A stretch of DNA of 64,000 nt from Polyangium sp. y55x31 (GTDB lineage Bacteria > Myxococcota_A > Polyangia > Polyangiales > Polyangiaceae), in NCBI RefSeq assembly GCF_029946505.1, contig NZ_JARZHG010000052.1, positions 1-64,000 on the forward strand. The letters run 5' to 3'. Below are positions 17,347-25,637 of this stretch, piece by piece (the stretch's first letter is position 1; each line of letters opens with the position of its first letter). Under the pieces are notes generated by a model. That model saw only the letters and a list, made by a program, of their open reading frames with translations. It did not search any database and was not told the origin of the DNA. Both the position numbers and the translations under genes were made by a program.

Positions 17347-19026
17347 GTGTCCGCCGCTCCGAACCCTCCCCGCCCCGCCCCCCTCATCAAGAGACGAAAG
17401 ATCGAGCGCCGCGTCGTCCTCGCGGTGCTCGTGACCGCCGTCATCCCGCTCGTCGCCGCGCTGCTCATGGCGCGGGCCATGGTCGCGCGTGTCAGCGCGA
17501 CCGCGTTTCAGCCGGAGTTCGGCGCGCACCTCGACCGGGCGCTCGGCGTGTACGCCGACCTCGCCAAGACGATCAAGCAAGGCATGCGGTACGAGGCCGA
17601 CGCCATTGCGATGCGGCCGGAGCTCTCGCGCGTGGCGAAGGACGGCGAGGGGGATCGGGTCTCCGCCGAGCTCGCGCGGGAGTTTTCCGCGCATCCCTCG
17701 CTCGTCTCGCTGAAAATCGAGGATGCGTCGGGCAAGGTCCTCGGCAAACACGAGCGCGAGCGCCCCGTGGATCCGGCCGCGGAGCGCACGCTGCTCGTGC
17801 GCAGGCCGCTCGGCGAGACCTCCGAGGACGACGGCCCTTTCCTCGTCGCCACGTTCGCCGCGCCAAACGCGCGGTTCGCCGAGATGGAATCCGCGCAGGA
17901 GTTCGTCCAGGCATACCATCAGCTCGAACGACATCACCGCGAGGAGTACGTCGACCGGACGTACACGCGGGCGTTCGGCCTTTTGTTCGGGCTTTTGATT
18001 CTGCTCGCGGCGCTCGCGGGGATCGTCGTCGCGCGGCCGGTGACGCGGCGGATCGCCGAGCTCGCGGCGGCGACGCGACCCGTCGCGGCGGGTGATTTGA
18101 CGGTGCGGGTCGCGGTGACCGGGGACGACGAGGTCGGCGACCTCGGGCGGGCGTTCAATCGAATGCTCGCGGAGCTCGACGAGAGCCGCGCCCGGATCGA
18201 ATTCCTCCGTCGCATGAGCGAGTGGCAGAAGATGGCGCGGCACCTCGCGCACGAAATCAAGAATCCGCTCACGCCGATCCAGCTCGCCGTGCAGGAATGC
18301 CATCGCCGGTATGCCGGCGACGATCCCGATTACCGGCGCATCGTGCAGACCACGCTGGAGGTCGTCGAGGAAGAGGTCGGCACGCTCCGCCGCCTCGTCG
18401 GCGAGTTCTCGAGCTTCGCGCGGCTGCCGCGGGCGGAGCTCTCCCCGGTCGACCTCGGGGCCTTCATGCGCGAGCAGCGCGACCATTTCTCGGCCCGGAC
18501 GGAGGGCCGCGCGAGCTCCGACGAGCTGGCGCTGCTCTCGCGGGTCGATCTGCGCTTCGACGTGCCCGAGGACGCGATGCCCGTGGTCCTCGATCGGGAA
18601 ATGCTCCACCGCGTGCTCACGAATGTCGTGCAGAATGCGGCGCAGGCGCTCCGGGACGCCCGCAAGCGAGCCGGCAAGAGCGAAGGGACGTGGGGACGGG
18701 TCGTGGTCTCGCTGCGGACCGTGGGCGGCTCGTACGTCGTCGACGTGGACGACGACGGGCCCGGCATCTCGGCCGAGGTGCGCGACGTCCTCTTCGATCC
18801 TTATGTGACCACGAAGCGCGACGGGACGGGGCTCGGGCTTACCATTGTGAAGAAAATCGTCGTTGATCACGGCGGGACCATCGAGGCCACGGCGTCGCCG
18901 CTCGGGGGTGCGCGGTTTCGGATCCGGCTGCCCCGCGCAGACAGCGCCGAGGCTCGCGCCGCCGTCGAGCGCTCTCTCGCGGCGGATGACGAGGAGGGGG
19001 CGCGATCCTCCTCCGCCGGTGCGTAG
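17347..19026 (+). CDS. Sensor histidine kinase, NtrY-like
   Basis: This 559-residue kinase starts at a GTG. It has an N-terminal membrane helix (VVLAVLVTAVIPLVAALLMA), an extracytoplasmic sensor region, a second helix near 205-225 (LFGLLILLAALAGIVVA), a HAMP domain, the phosphoacceptor motif HEIKNPLTPIQ (His near 302) and an ATPase domain with NVVQNAAQAL, DDDGPGI and GTGLGLTIV. It resembles the kinase at 6177-7913 in domain plan but differs in sensor sequence. No response regulator is adjacent. A sigma-54-like promoter lies 28 bases after its stop codon, in keeping with NtrY-type kinases acting on sigma-54 activators; that link is inference. Confidence 0.88.
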   Translation: MSAAPNPPRPAPLIKRRKIERRVVLAVLVTAVIPLVAALLMARAMVARVSATAFQPEFGAHLDRALGVYADLAKTIKQGMRYEADAIAMRPELSRVAKDGEGDRVSAELAREFSAHPSLVSLKIEDASGKVLGKHERERPVDPAAERTLLVRRPLGETSEDDGPFLVATFAAPNARFAEMESAQEFVQAYHQLERHHREEYVDRTYTRAFGLLFGLLILLAALAGIVVARPVTRRIAELAAATRPVAAGDLTVRVAVTGDDEVGDLGRAFNRMLAELDESRARIEFLRRMSEWQKMARHLAHEIKNPLTPIQLAVQECHRRYAGDDPDYRRIVQTTLEVVEEEVGTLRRLVGEFSSFARLPRAELSPVDLGAFMREQRDHFSARTEGRASSDELALLSRVDLRFDVPEDAMPVVLDREMLHRVLTNVVQNAAQALRDARKRAGKSEGTWGRVVVSLRTVGGSYVVDVDDDGPGISAEVRDVLFDPYVTTKRDGTGLGLTIVKKIVVDHGGTIEATASPLGGARFRIRLPRADSAEARAAVERSLAADDEEGARSSSAGA

Positions 19027-19053
19027 CGTCGTGCACGACGGCGACACCCTGCG

Positions 19054-19069
19054 TGGCACGGCCGCTGCA
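19054..19069 (+). promoter_or_regulatory. Candidate sigma-54 (RpoN) promoter
   Basis: TGGCACG, four bases, then CTGCA matches the sigma-54 consensus (TGGCACG-N4-TTGCA) at all but one position. The invariant GG and GC are at exactly the required spacing. Transcription would begin near 19080, four bases before a small open frame at 19084, or serve the gene at 19368. No activator-binding site was identified. Confidence 0.45.
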
Positions 19070-19083
19070 ATGGACACCCGTTC

Positions 19084-19239
19084 ATGGCGCCCTGGCTCCG
19101 TATCGTTCTGTGGGTGGTGGCGATCGTAGCCCCGGGTGGATTCGCGCTCTTGCCTTTGCTTGCGGGTGAACACGTCAAGCGGAGGCGCGACGAGCGGTCG
19201 CGCGCCCTCGCCGCCTCTTCGGTGAAGACCGGGCCGTAG
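19084..19239 (+). CDS. Small single-pass membrane protein
   Basis: A 51-residue frame with one long hydrophobic stretch (about residues 4-28, WLRIVLWVVAIVA then FALLPLLAG) is followed by an Arg/Lys-rich tail (HVKRRRDERSR). The positively charged end predicts an outside-in orientation with a cytoplasmic tail. There is no visible ribosome site, and if the upstream sigma-54-like promoter is real the mRNA would be almost leaderless. No family recognised. The clear membrane-plus-basic-tail pattern argues that it is coding. Confidence 0.45.
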   Translation: MAPWLRIVLWVVAIVAPGGFALLPLLAGEHVKRRRDERSRALAASSVKTGP

Positions 19240-19367
19240 CGCGAAGTCCGCCTGGGACGGCCTCCGAGCGAGCTCGACTTTTTGGGTCCTTTCTGCGGTC
19301 GAGTTTGGCGGGCCGAGCATCGAACGAAGGAGCGTCGGGCCATTGCTCATTGCTTGACGGAGTACCG

Positions 19368-20009
19368 ATGAACAACGAGGCAGGGACGAAGACGCGTTCG
19401 CCGCTCCGCACGTTGCGCCTGGGCACGGTGACGGCGGGATCGGCCGAGACGGCGCAACCGATGTCCGAACGGTACGGGCCTCGATCCGCGATGCGCCCGA
19501 TGGCGCCGGATTATTTCTCGATTCCGCCGGAGCCCTCGGGCGTGGTCCAGGCGCTCTCCGCGGAGCCGCGCTCGGGGCCCGGGAGCCGGAAGCTCCGGAC
19601 GCCCCTCGACGAGGTGAACGAGCTCGTCCGAAAAATGGAGATTCGTGAGCTCGGGGATGTCCTGCTCTATGCGCAACGATTGCTCGCTGCGCGCGGCAAG
19701 GCGCCCGACCCGGACGTGATTTCTGCGATCCTCGCGGCCATGGGTCGGCTCTACGGGGCGTATCGCAATGCGCCCGGCGTGCCCTTGCCGATTCTGCGCG
19801 GAGCGCTCCCGGACGTCCCGCGCAAGACGCTCGACGACGCGCTGCTCGAAGCCGAAGCGCGGCGTATGCTCCGGCTCGTCGTGGTCTCGCCGCTGACGCC
19901 GTTCGTCGAGCGGGCGGCGGGCCTTCACGATCCGCGGCGCGGGCTCCTTTATTTCGTGTCGGCGCCGGACGGCACGCCGCGCGAGCCCGAGCCCATGCGG
20001 AAGCGCTGA
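19368..20009 (+). CDS. Hypothetical protein
   Basis: The 213-residue product has a disordered N-terminal third rich in Pro, Ser, Gly and Arg. A helical core follows (ELVRKMEIRELGDVLLYAQR) and then a compact region that may be a winged helix (PRKTLDDALLEAEARRMLRL). The ATG at 19368 has GGAG about six bases upstream. No catalytic motif, signal or membrane segment is seen. The possible winged helix suggests DNA or protein binding but this is weak. It converges on the amine oxidase gene. Confidence 0.62.
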   Translation: MNNEAGTKTRSPLRTLRLGTVTAGSAETAQPMSERYGPRSAMRPMAPDYFSIPPEPSGVVQALSAEPRSGPGSRKLRTPLDEVNELVRKMEIRELGDVLLYAQRLLAARGKAPDPDVISAILAAMGRLYGAYRNAPGVPLPILRGALPDVPRKTLDDALLEAEARRMLRLVVVSPLTPFVERAAGLHDPRRGLLYFVSAPDGTPREPEPMRKR

Positions 20010-20028
20010 ATCGGGCGGCCCTCGATCC

Positions 20029-21405
20029 TCAGCCGAGGCCGGCCAGCACCTCGTCCGAGGCGCGCTCGCCGGCTTCGACGGCGCCTTCCATGTAACCCGT
20101 CCACACGCGCGCCGTCTCCGTCCCGGCCCAATGCACGCGGCCCACGGGCGCGCGCAAGGCCAGAGCGTGCGCGGTGAGCACGCCCGGGCCGAGGACCATC
20201 GAATAGCAACCGCGCGACCAGCGCTCGGCGGGCCAGTCCTGATCGACGTAATCGATCGGGGCGGCCGCGCTCGGGCCGAAGAAACGCGTGAACGAATCGA
20301 GCGCCGCCTTTTTCCGCTCCTCGGGGCTTTTTCCGCTCATGGCGCGCGCGTCCTTGCCCATGAAGAATCCGACGAGCGCGCCGCGCGACCCGTCCTCGGG
20401 AGAATCGTCGAACACGAGCTTCACCGATCCCACGTCGGAGAGCGCCTCTCCCGAATATCCGGCTTGCCGCCAGAACGGCGACTCGTACGTCGCGACGCAT
20501 TTGATGACGCTGCCCATCGGCGACCGCTGCGTGAGCTGATCCCGCGACGCGGGCAGGGCCGGCTCGTAATCGATTCGCCCCGCGAGCGCCGGCGGCACGG
20601 CGACGATCACCCGCTTGCACCGCCACGTCCCCGCGTCCGAGGTCACGGTCACGCCCGCCGCGTCCTGCGCGATGCGCCGCACCGGCGCGCCGAGGACCAC
20701 CCGGTCCTCGCCGAGCTCACGCGCGATTCGCTTCGAGACCTCCTGAAAACCCTCCGCCAGGCGCGTCTCCTGCGCGCCATTCTCGATCTCCGTCAGGCGC
20801 ATGAGCCCGCCGCCCTGACGGAGGTAATACAGGAAAAACAGGAGGGACAGCTCGGACGGCTCCGCCGCGAAGACGGCCCGCACCGCCGTGTCGAGCATCG
20901 CTTTGGCGCCGCGGGTCTTCACGTTTTTACGTTTCCACGCCTCGACCGTGGTCCCGTCCCATTCGAGGGCCTTCGCGGCCGAGAGCGGATCCTCGATCGG
21001 GACCTCCTTCACGAGCGTCTCGATGCGCTGGATCGTGATCCCGAGGTCGACGGCGCCGATCAAGGACAAACTCGGGATCGACGTCTTGTACGTCGTCAGC
21101 GTCCCGCCGAGCGAGAGCACCTTCTTGCCGTCGTGCCATTGCTTGAACGTCGACAAGCCGAGCTCGGCGACGAGCTTCGTCATTCGGTCCTGCGTGGGGC
21201 CGATCCATTGCGCGCCGAGATCCACGCGGTCGCCGTGCGCCGTCGTGTGGCTCAAGGTCCGGCCGCCGACCCGATCCCGCGCCTCCAGCACCACGACCGA
21301 GACGCCCGCGGCCGCGAGCCGCCGGGCCGCCACGAGCCCGCTGAGCCCCGCGCCCACGACCACCACGGAGGCCTCGCGCGGCGCTCCTTGCCCAGTTTCT
21401 TCCAT
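20029..21405 (-). CDS. Flavin monoamine oxidase-like enzyme
   Basis: The 458-residue protein has an N-terminal dinucleotide-binding fold (VVVVGAGLSGLVAARRL) with the acidic end of strand two (VVLEARDRVGGRT). The C-terminal FAD-contact segment WAGTETARVWTGYMEGAVE is nearly identical to that of eukaryotic monoamine oxidases. The GCYSMVLGPG segment holds a Cys at the place where MAO A and B attach FAD covalently, so covalent flavin is likely. Such enzymes oxidise primary amines to aldehydes, giving H2O2 and ammonia. The real start is the ATG at 21405. The substrate is unknown. The nearest plausible pathway partner, the aldehyde dehydrogenase at 58862, is not linked. Confidence 0.88.
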   Translation of the reverse strand: MEETGQGAPREASVVVVGAGLSGLVAARRLAAAGVSVVVLEARDRVGGRTLSHTTAHGDRVDLGAQWIGPTQDRMTKLVAELGLSTFKQWHDGKKVLSLGGTLTTYKTSIPSLSLIGAVDLGITIQRIETLVKEVPIEDPLSAAKALEWDGTTVEAWKRKNVKTRGAKAMLDTAVRAVFAAEPSELSLLFFLYYLRQGGGLMRLTEIENGAQETRLAEGFQEVSKRIARELGEDRVVLGAPVRRIAQDAAGVTVTSDAGTWRCKRVIVAVPPALAGRIDYEPALPASRDQLTQRSPMGSVIKCVATYESPFWRQAGYSGEALSDVGSVKLVFDDSPEDGSRGALVGFFMGKDARAMSGKSPEERKKAALDSFTRFFGPSAAAPIDYVDQDWPAERWSRGCYSMVLGPGVLTAHALALRAPVGRVHWAGTETARVWTGYMEGAVEAGERASDEVLAGLG

Positions 21406-21449
21406 CGCGGGGGCAGGATACCGCTGTTCGGGCCGGCCGTGTGCTTCGA

Positions 21450-21872
21450 TTACGTGACGGGCGCGAGCAGGGCCCGCACCTTCGACAGGATCGCGACATC
21501 CGCCGGCGGGAAAAGCTCGTCCTTCAGGTCGGAGGGACCGGCCCACCTCACGTCCGCGACGTCGAGCGGCCGCGGATCGGGCGATCCTGCGGCGCGCGTC
21601 ACCGTGAAGAACAGGAGCAACACGGATTTCTCCGGGTATCGATGGAACGTCACCTCGACGGGATCACCGACCGAGACCTCCATCCCGATCTCCTCGCGCA
21701 GCTCGCGCACGAGGGCCGCGCGCGGGTCCTCGCCAGGCTCGACCTTGCCGCCGGGGAACTCCCAGGCGCCGGCGAGGTGTGTGCCGCGCTTGCGCTGGGT
21801 GAGCAGGACGCGCCCCTCCTCGACGAGGACGGCGGCGGAGACGAGGACGGGCGGACGCGGCAAGTCGGTCAT
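21450..21872 (-). CDS. Nudix hydrolase, MutT/NudG-like
   Basis: The 140-residue protein contains a complete Nudix box from Gly42 to Met64 (GKVEPGEDP, then RELREEIGM), which fits GX5EX7REUXEEXGU exactly. The flanking QRKRGTHLAGAWEFPGGK resembles MutT-type (d)NTP pyrophosphatases that remove oxidised or modified nucleotides. Length is normal. I chose the ATG at 21872; a GTG at 21893 would add seven residues. It lies 44 bases upstream of the amine oxidase on the same strand and may be cotranscribed. Substrate choice (8-oxo-dGTP or other) cannot be decided from sequence. Confidence 0.87.
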   Translation of the reverse strand: MTDLPRPPVLVSAAVLVEEGRVLLTQRKRGTHLAGAWEFPGGKVEPGEDPRAALVRELREEIGMEVSVGDPVEVTFHRYPEKSVLLLFFTVTRAAGSPDPRPLDVADVRWAGPSDLKDELFPPADVAILSKVRALLAPVT

Positions 21873-21922
21873 GACGGCGACGAACCCTAGCACCTCGCCC
21901 CGAGCTGTGACATTCCGGCGCC

Positions 21923-22975
21923 ATGCCCATCACCTACAGCCAGGCAGGCGTGGACATCGACCGGGGAGACGCCCTCGTCGAGCGCATCAAAAAGCTCGCG
22001 CGTCCGACGCGCATCCCCGAGGTCGTCGCCGACGTCGGCGGCTTCGCGGGCCTCTGCGCCCTGCCGAGCGGGCTCGTCGACCCGATCCTCGTGAGCGGCA
22101 CGGACGGCGTCGGCACGAAGCTCAAGGTCGCCTTCGCCGCGAACGTGCACGACACCGTCGGCCAGGACCTCGTGGCGATGTGCGTGAACGACGTGATCAC
22201 CGTCGGCGCGCGCCCCCTGTTTTTCCTGGACTATTTCGCGACGGGCACGCTCGAGCTCGACGTGGGCGAGGCCGTCGTGCGAGGTATCGCCGAGGGCTGC
22301 AAGCTCGCCGGCTGCGCGCTGCTCGGCGGCGAGACCGCCGAGCTTCCGGGCATGTACGCGCCGGGCGAGTACGACCTCGCGGGCTTCGCGGTGGGCGTGG
22401 TCGAGCGGGCGAAGATGCTCGACGGCACGAAGGCGCGGGCGGGCGACGTCGTGCTCGGCGTCGCGTCGAGTGGTTTGCACTCGAACGGTTATTCGCTGGC
22501 GCGCAAGGTGCTCTTCGAGCGCATGGGCCTCGGCATCCACGACGAGGTCCCCGGGCTCGGGCGCACGGCGGCCGAGGCGCTTCTCGTGCCGACGCGCATT
22601 TACGCCCACGCGGTGCGAGAGCTCTTCGCAGCGATCCCCGAGGCCGTGCGCGGTCTCTCGCACATCACAGGCGGGGGCCTGCCGGGCAACCTGCCGCGTG
22701 TCCTGCCGGAGGGGCTCGGCGCGCGGCTCGATCTGTCCGTGTACGAAAGGCCTGCGATTTTCCGGGTGATCGCCGAGCAAGGGCCGGTCGAGGAGGCCGA
22801 GATGCGCCGCACGTTCAACCTCGGCGTCGGGCTCGTCGTGGTGGTCGCGCCCGAGGCCGAGGCCGCCGCGACGGCCGCGCTGCGTGGAGCCGGCGAGCAG
22901 GTCTTCCGGCTCGGCGAGGTCATCGAGGTCGGGGCCGACGTGCCGTTCGAGGATCGGGTGCGATTCGACCGATAG
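21923..22975 (+). CDS. purM: Phosphoribosylformylglycinamidine cyclo-ligase
   Basis: The 350-residue enzyme of purine synthesis closes the imidazole ring of FGAM to give AIR, using ATP. Recognisable family segments include SGTDGVGTKLKVA, DLVAMCVNDV, GGETAELPGMY and HITGGGLPGNLPRVLP. The length is typical and all main ATP- and substrate-binding segments are present. It is followed by an SPFH gene with a 41-base gap, and no other pur gene is adjacent, so purine genes are scattered in this genome. Confidence 0.95.
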   Translation: MPITYSQAGVDIDRGDALVERIKKLARPTRIPEVVADVGGFAGLCALPSGLVDPILVSGTDGVGTKLKVAFAANVHDTVGQDLVAMCVNDVITVGARPLFFLDYFATGTLELDVGEAVVRGIAEGCKLAGCALLGGETAELPGMYAPGEYDLAGFAVGVVERAKMLDGTKARAGDVVLGVASSGLHSNGYSLARKVLFERMGLGIHDEVPGLGRTAAEALLVPTRIYAHAVRELFAAIPEAVRGLSHITGGGLPGNLPRVLPEGLGARLDLSVYERPAIFRVIAEQGPVEEAEMRRTFNLGVGLVVVVAPEAEAAATAALRGAGEQVFRLGEVIEVGADVPFEDRVRFDR

Positions 22976-23016
22976 CCCGTGGTGGACGCGGATTCGCCGG
23001 TTACATTGGCGCGACC

Positions 23017-23919
23017 ATGGATCCGCTCCTCCTCGTGTTCGGGTTTCTCCTCCTCGCGTACCTCCTCGCGGGCATCCGGCAGATCAACCAGTGGGAGGTC
23101 GCGCTGCGCTTCACGCTCGGCAAGCTCTCGGGCCGGGTGCAGCCCGGCTTGACGCTGTTCCTGCCCGGCTTCCAGACGCTCCGCAAGATCGACACGCGCA
23201 CGAAAAACCGCGACCTTTTGCGGCAAATGGTGATCACGCGGGACAACGTGACGACGATGGTCGACACCGTGCTCTATTACCGCGTCGTCGACCCGGAGAA
23301 GGCCACGCTGGCCGTGGAGAACTACGAGGCGGCGGTGAAGGATCGGGCGAAGGTCGTGCTGCGCGACGTCGTCGGCGAGACGCGCCTCGACGAGCTGCTC
23401 GCGCACCGCGAGGAGGTCGCCGCGAAGGTGCGCGCGCAGGTCGAGACCACGGTCTCGCAGTGGGGCCTGCACGTGGAGCTCATCGGCCTCCAGGACGTGC
23501 AGCTCCCGCCGCAGATGCAGGAGGTCCTGGCGAAGGTCGCGATCGCCGAGCGGGACCGCAAGTACGTGGTCATCAAGAGCGAGGCCGACGTGGAGAGCGC
23601 GAAGAACTTCGCCGAGGCGGCCGCGATCCTCTCGAAGTCGCCGGGCGCCATGGAGCTGCGGCGCTTCGAGGCCCTCGCGAACCTGAGCCAGGGCAACACG
23701 AAGGTCATCTTCGACCTCGCCAAGCCCTACGACGACGTCCGGCACACGGCGGCGGCGATGGCCGAGGCGGCCACGACGAACGAGCAGCAACGCATGCGCG
23801 TCGACAACCCCGGCGCGGGCGCGCTCCGCACGGCCGCGCAGCACGAGGCCGAGGCCATCGCCGAGGCGGAGGCCGAGCTCCAGGCCCGCAAGTTCATGGC
23901 GGCGGGCCGGAAGATCTAG
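23017..23919 (+). CDS. Stomatin-like SPFH protein (slipin)
   Basis: The 300-residue protein has one N-terminal membrane anchor (LLLVFGFLLLAYLLAGI), the SPFH core (GLTLFLPGFQTLRKIDTRT, TMVDTVLYYRVVDPEKA, DVVGETRLDELLAHRE) and a coiled-coil tail rich in Ala and Glu. Slipins assemble in rings on the inner membrane and influence protein turnover or microdomain organisation. Bacterial slipins are often encoded beside an NfeD-type protease partner. None is seen here; the next gene, five bases downstream, is an unrelated soluble protein. Confidence 0.87.
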   Translation: MDPLLLVFGFLLLAYLLAGIRQINQWEVALRFTLGKLSGRVQPGLTLFLPGFQTLRKIDTRTKNRDLLRQMVITRDNVTTMVDTVLYYRVVDPEKATLAVENYEAAVKDRAKVVLRDVVGETRLDELLAHREEVAAKVRAQVETTVSQWGLHVELIGLQDVQLPPQMQEVLAKVAIAERDRKYVVIKSEADVESAKNFAEAAAILSKSPGAMELRRFEALANLSQGNTKVIFDLAKPYDDVRHTAAAMAEAATTNEQQRMRVDNPGAGALRTAAQHEAEAIAEAEAELQARKFMAAGRKI

Positions 23920-23924
23920 CCGCG

Positions 23925-24869
23925 ATGATCCCCGAAGGCAGCGCGCTCGCCGCGGGCGCGAGGAGCCTGCTCGACGCGGGGGGCGAGGCCGAGCTTTCGG
24001 CCCTCGTCGAGCGCAGCACGGTCGAGCTCGTGGGCGAGGCCGATCGCTGGTCGATGGGCTCGCGCGAGGTGCGCGCGTATCGCGTGGTCCTCACGGTCTC
24101 CGCGGCCGATCACGTCCTGCTCACCACGAACCCGAACCGCCTCGCGACCTTGCGCGACGCGTTCGCCGCGGCCGCGCGGACGCCCGAGACCGAGCTCGAG
24201 AGCCTCTCGCTCGTGCTCGCGCTCCCGCCCACGGGCGCGGGGTTTCACCGTCATGCCTACCGCGACGCGCCGGCCCTGCGCGCTGAGCCGCCGCCCCCAC
24301 CCGCGGCCGTGCTCGGCGGCGCGGCCGAGCTTTGCAGGGCCCGGAAGAACCGCGACGCGGAGGGCATCCTGCGGCGGGCTTCGATGGAGCAATCCTACGT
24401 GCAGGCCGCGGCCCGCTCGATGCGCCGCTTTCTGCTCCGGCTCGACCCGGCCGACTTTGCGCGGGTCGAGCGGGATCCGCCGCTCGCCGAGAGCCTCCTG
24501 TCGGCGGTGCGGGACGCGGCCGCGACCGCGGACGACCCGGCGTCGGCAATTCATTTCGGCCTGCGCCTCGACGGGCCCGCGCCGGAGCTTCTGGACCCCG
24601 AGGTCCGGCTCGCGCTCTCGCTCGCGGAGAAGGGCATCGCGTGCGTGCCCGTGACGCGGCCCGAGGGAAAACGCGTGCTCGCGGCGATCGGCTCGTCGGG
24701 CGTCGTGCTCGTGGAGGTCACGTCGGGCGGGCAGGGGACCGTTTCACGCGGCGGCGAGGTGAAGATCTCGCGCCTGCGCGTGCCGGAGGGCGCGCTCGTG
24801 ACGGCGGAGGGCGCCGATAACGTCAGCGCCCAAATCGTGGCCGCGCTCGGGGCCGCAAAAATCCGTTAA
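23925..24869 (+). CDS. Hypothetical soluble protein coupled to the slipin gene
   Basis: This 314-residue protein has no signal peptide or membrane helix. The middle contains a Pro-rich spacer (AEPPPPPAAVLGG) and helical regions rich in Ala, Arg and Leu. The N-terminal part (RSTVELVGEADRWSMGSREVRAY) and C-terminal part alternate hydrophobic residues, suggesting two alpha/beta modules. I do not recognise a family. It begins five bases after the slipin stop codon, so the two are surely cotranscribed and may act together. Its TAA lies in the palindrome TTAA shared with the convergent CAP-domain gene. Confidence 0.65.
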   Translation: MIPEGSALAAGARSLLDAGGEAELSALVERSTVELVGEADRWSMGSREVRAYRVVLTVSAADHVLLTTNPNRLATLRDAFAAAARTPETELESLSLVLALPPTGAGFHRHAYRDAPALRAEPPPPPAAVLGGAAELCRARKNRDAEGILRRASMEQSYVQAAARSMRRFLLRLDPADFARVERDPPLAESLLSAVRDAAATADDPASAIHFGLRLDGPAPELLDPEVRLALSLAEKGIACVPVTRPEGKRVLAAIGSSGVVLVEVTSGGQGTVSRGGEVKISRLRVPEGALVTAEGADNVSAQIVAALGAAKIR

Positions 24870-25537
24870 GGCGTCCCGAAATCCTGCGTCCAGTATTTCT
24901 TGTACCCAGTCGTCCCCTCGTAATACCCCACGCCGAGCTGCTTCAACTTGGCGTTCATGATGTTCTTGCAATGCCCCGTGCTCGTCATCCAGCCATTCAC
25001 CACGGCGGTCGGCGAGGCGTACCCGGCCGCGATGTTCTCGGCCGCGGTCTTGTACGTGTAACCTGCGCTGTTGATGCGCTGCCACGGCGTCGATCCATTC
25101 GATCCTGTGTGGCTGAAGAAATTCTTCACCCCCATGTCCTTCGAATGCTTGCGCGCCGCACACCTGAGCCGCTCGTCGAGCGTCAACGCGGGCGCGGGCG
25201 GATACGCCACGCCTCCACAGCTCGCGCCGGCCGCGCGTTTCTGGTTCACCAGCGTCAGCACCTGCGCCTCGTAATCCGACCAGGCCTGATTCCAGCTCAC
25301 GACGTCGTCGCACCAGGCCACGAGGTCCGCCGCGCCATCTTCGATGGCAAACGCATCCGCGTCCTCGTCTTTGGTGGTCCCGAGCGCCTCCCCCAGCGCT
25401 CCGCCCATTTCCTCGGTCGCTTCGTCCGCGTATTCGTCCTCTGCCTCCATGGGGCCGCCGCAGCCAATCAGCGAAAGCGACCCCATCACGAAGAGCAGGG
25501 ACCATGCAATGTTTTTCATGAACGAGGACATTATCAT
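24866..25537 (-). CDS. CAP-domain (SCP-like) lipoprotein
   Basis: The 223-residue product has a lipoprotein signal (AWSLLFVMGSLSLIGCGG), an acidic linker rich in Glu, Asp and Ala, and a CAP domain. Domain marks are NQKRAAG, LRCAARKHSKDM, FFSHTG, the AENIAAG segment, GWMTSTGHCKNIM and YWTQDFG. His residues in FFSHTG and STGHC form the conserved CAP cavity. Secreted bacterial CAP proteins bind lipids or sterols or act in the cell envelope; no enzymatic role is established. The ATG at 25537 is chosen because GAGGA precedes it. Confidence 0.85.
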   Translation of the reverse strand: MIMSSFMKNIAWSLLFVMGSLSLIGCGGPMEAEDEYADEATEEMGGALGEALGTTKDEDADAFAIEDGAADLVAWCDDVVSWNQAWSDYEAQVLTLVNQKRAAGASCGGVAYPPAPALTLDERLRCAARKHSKDMGVKNFFSHTGSNGSTPWQRINSAGYTYKTAAENIAAGYASPTAVVNGWMTSTGHCKNIMNAKLKQLGVGYYEGTTGYKKYWTQDFGTP

Positions 25538-25637
25538 CGCATCCTCGTTTCTCGAATCCCTCAATGGCGCCGCATTCGTGCTTCCATCGTAATCGTAATG
25601 GTTCGTCGTGGGCAGCACTCGTTGGACGTAGAACAAA

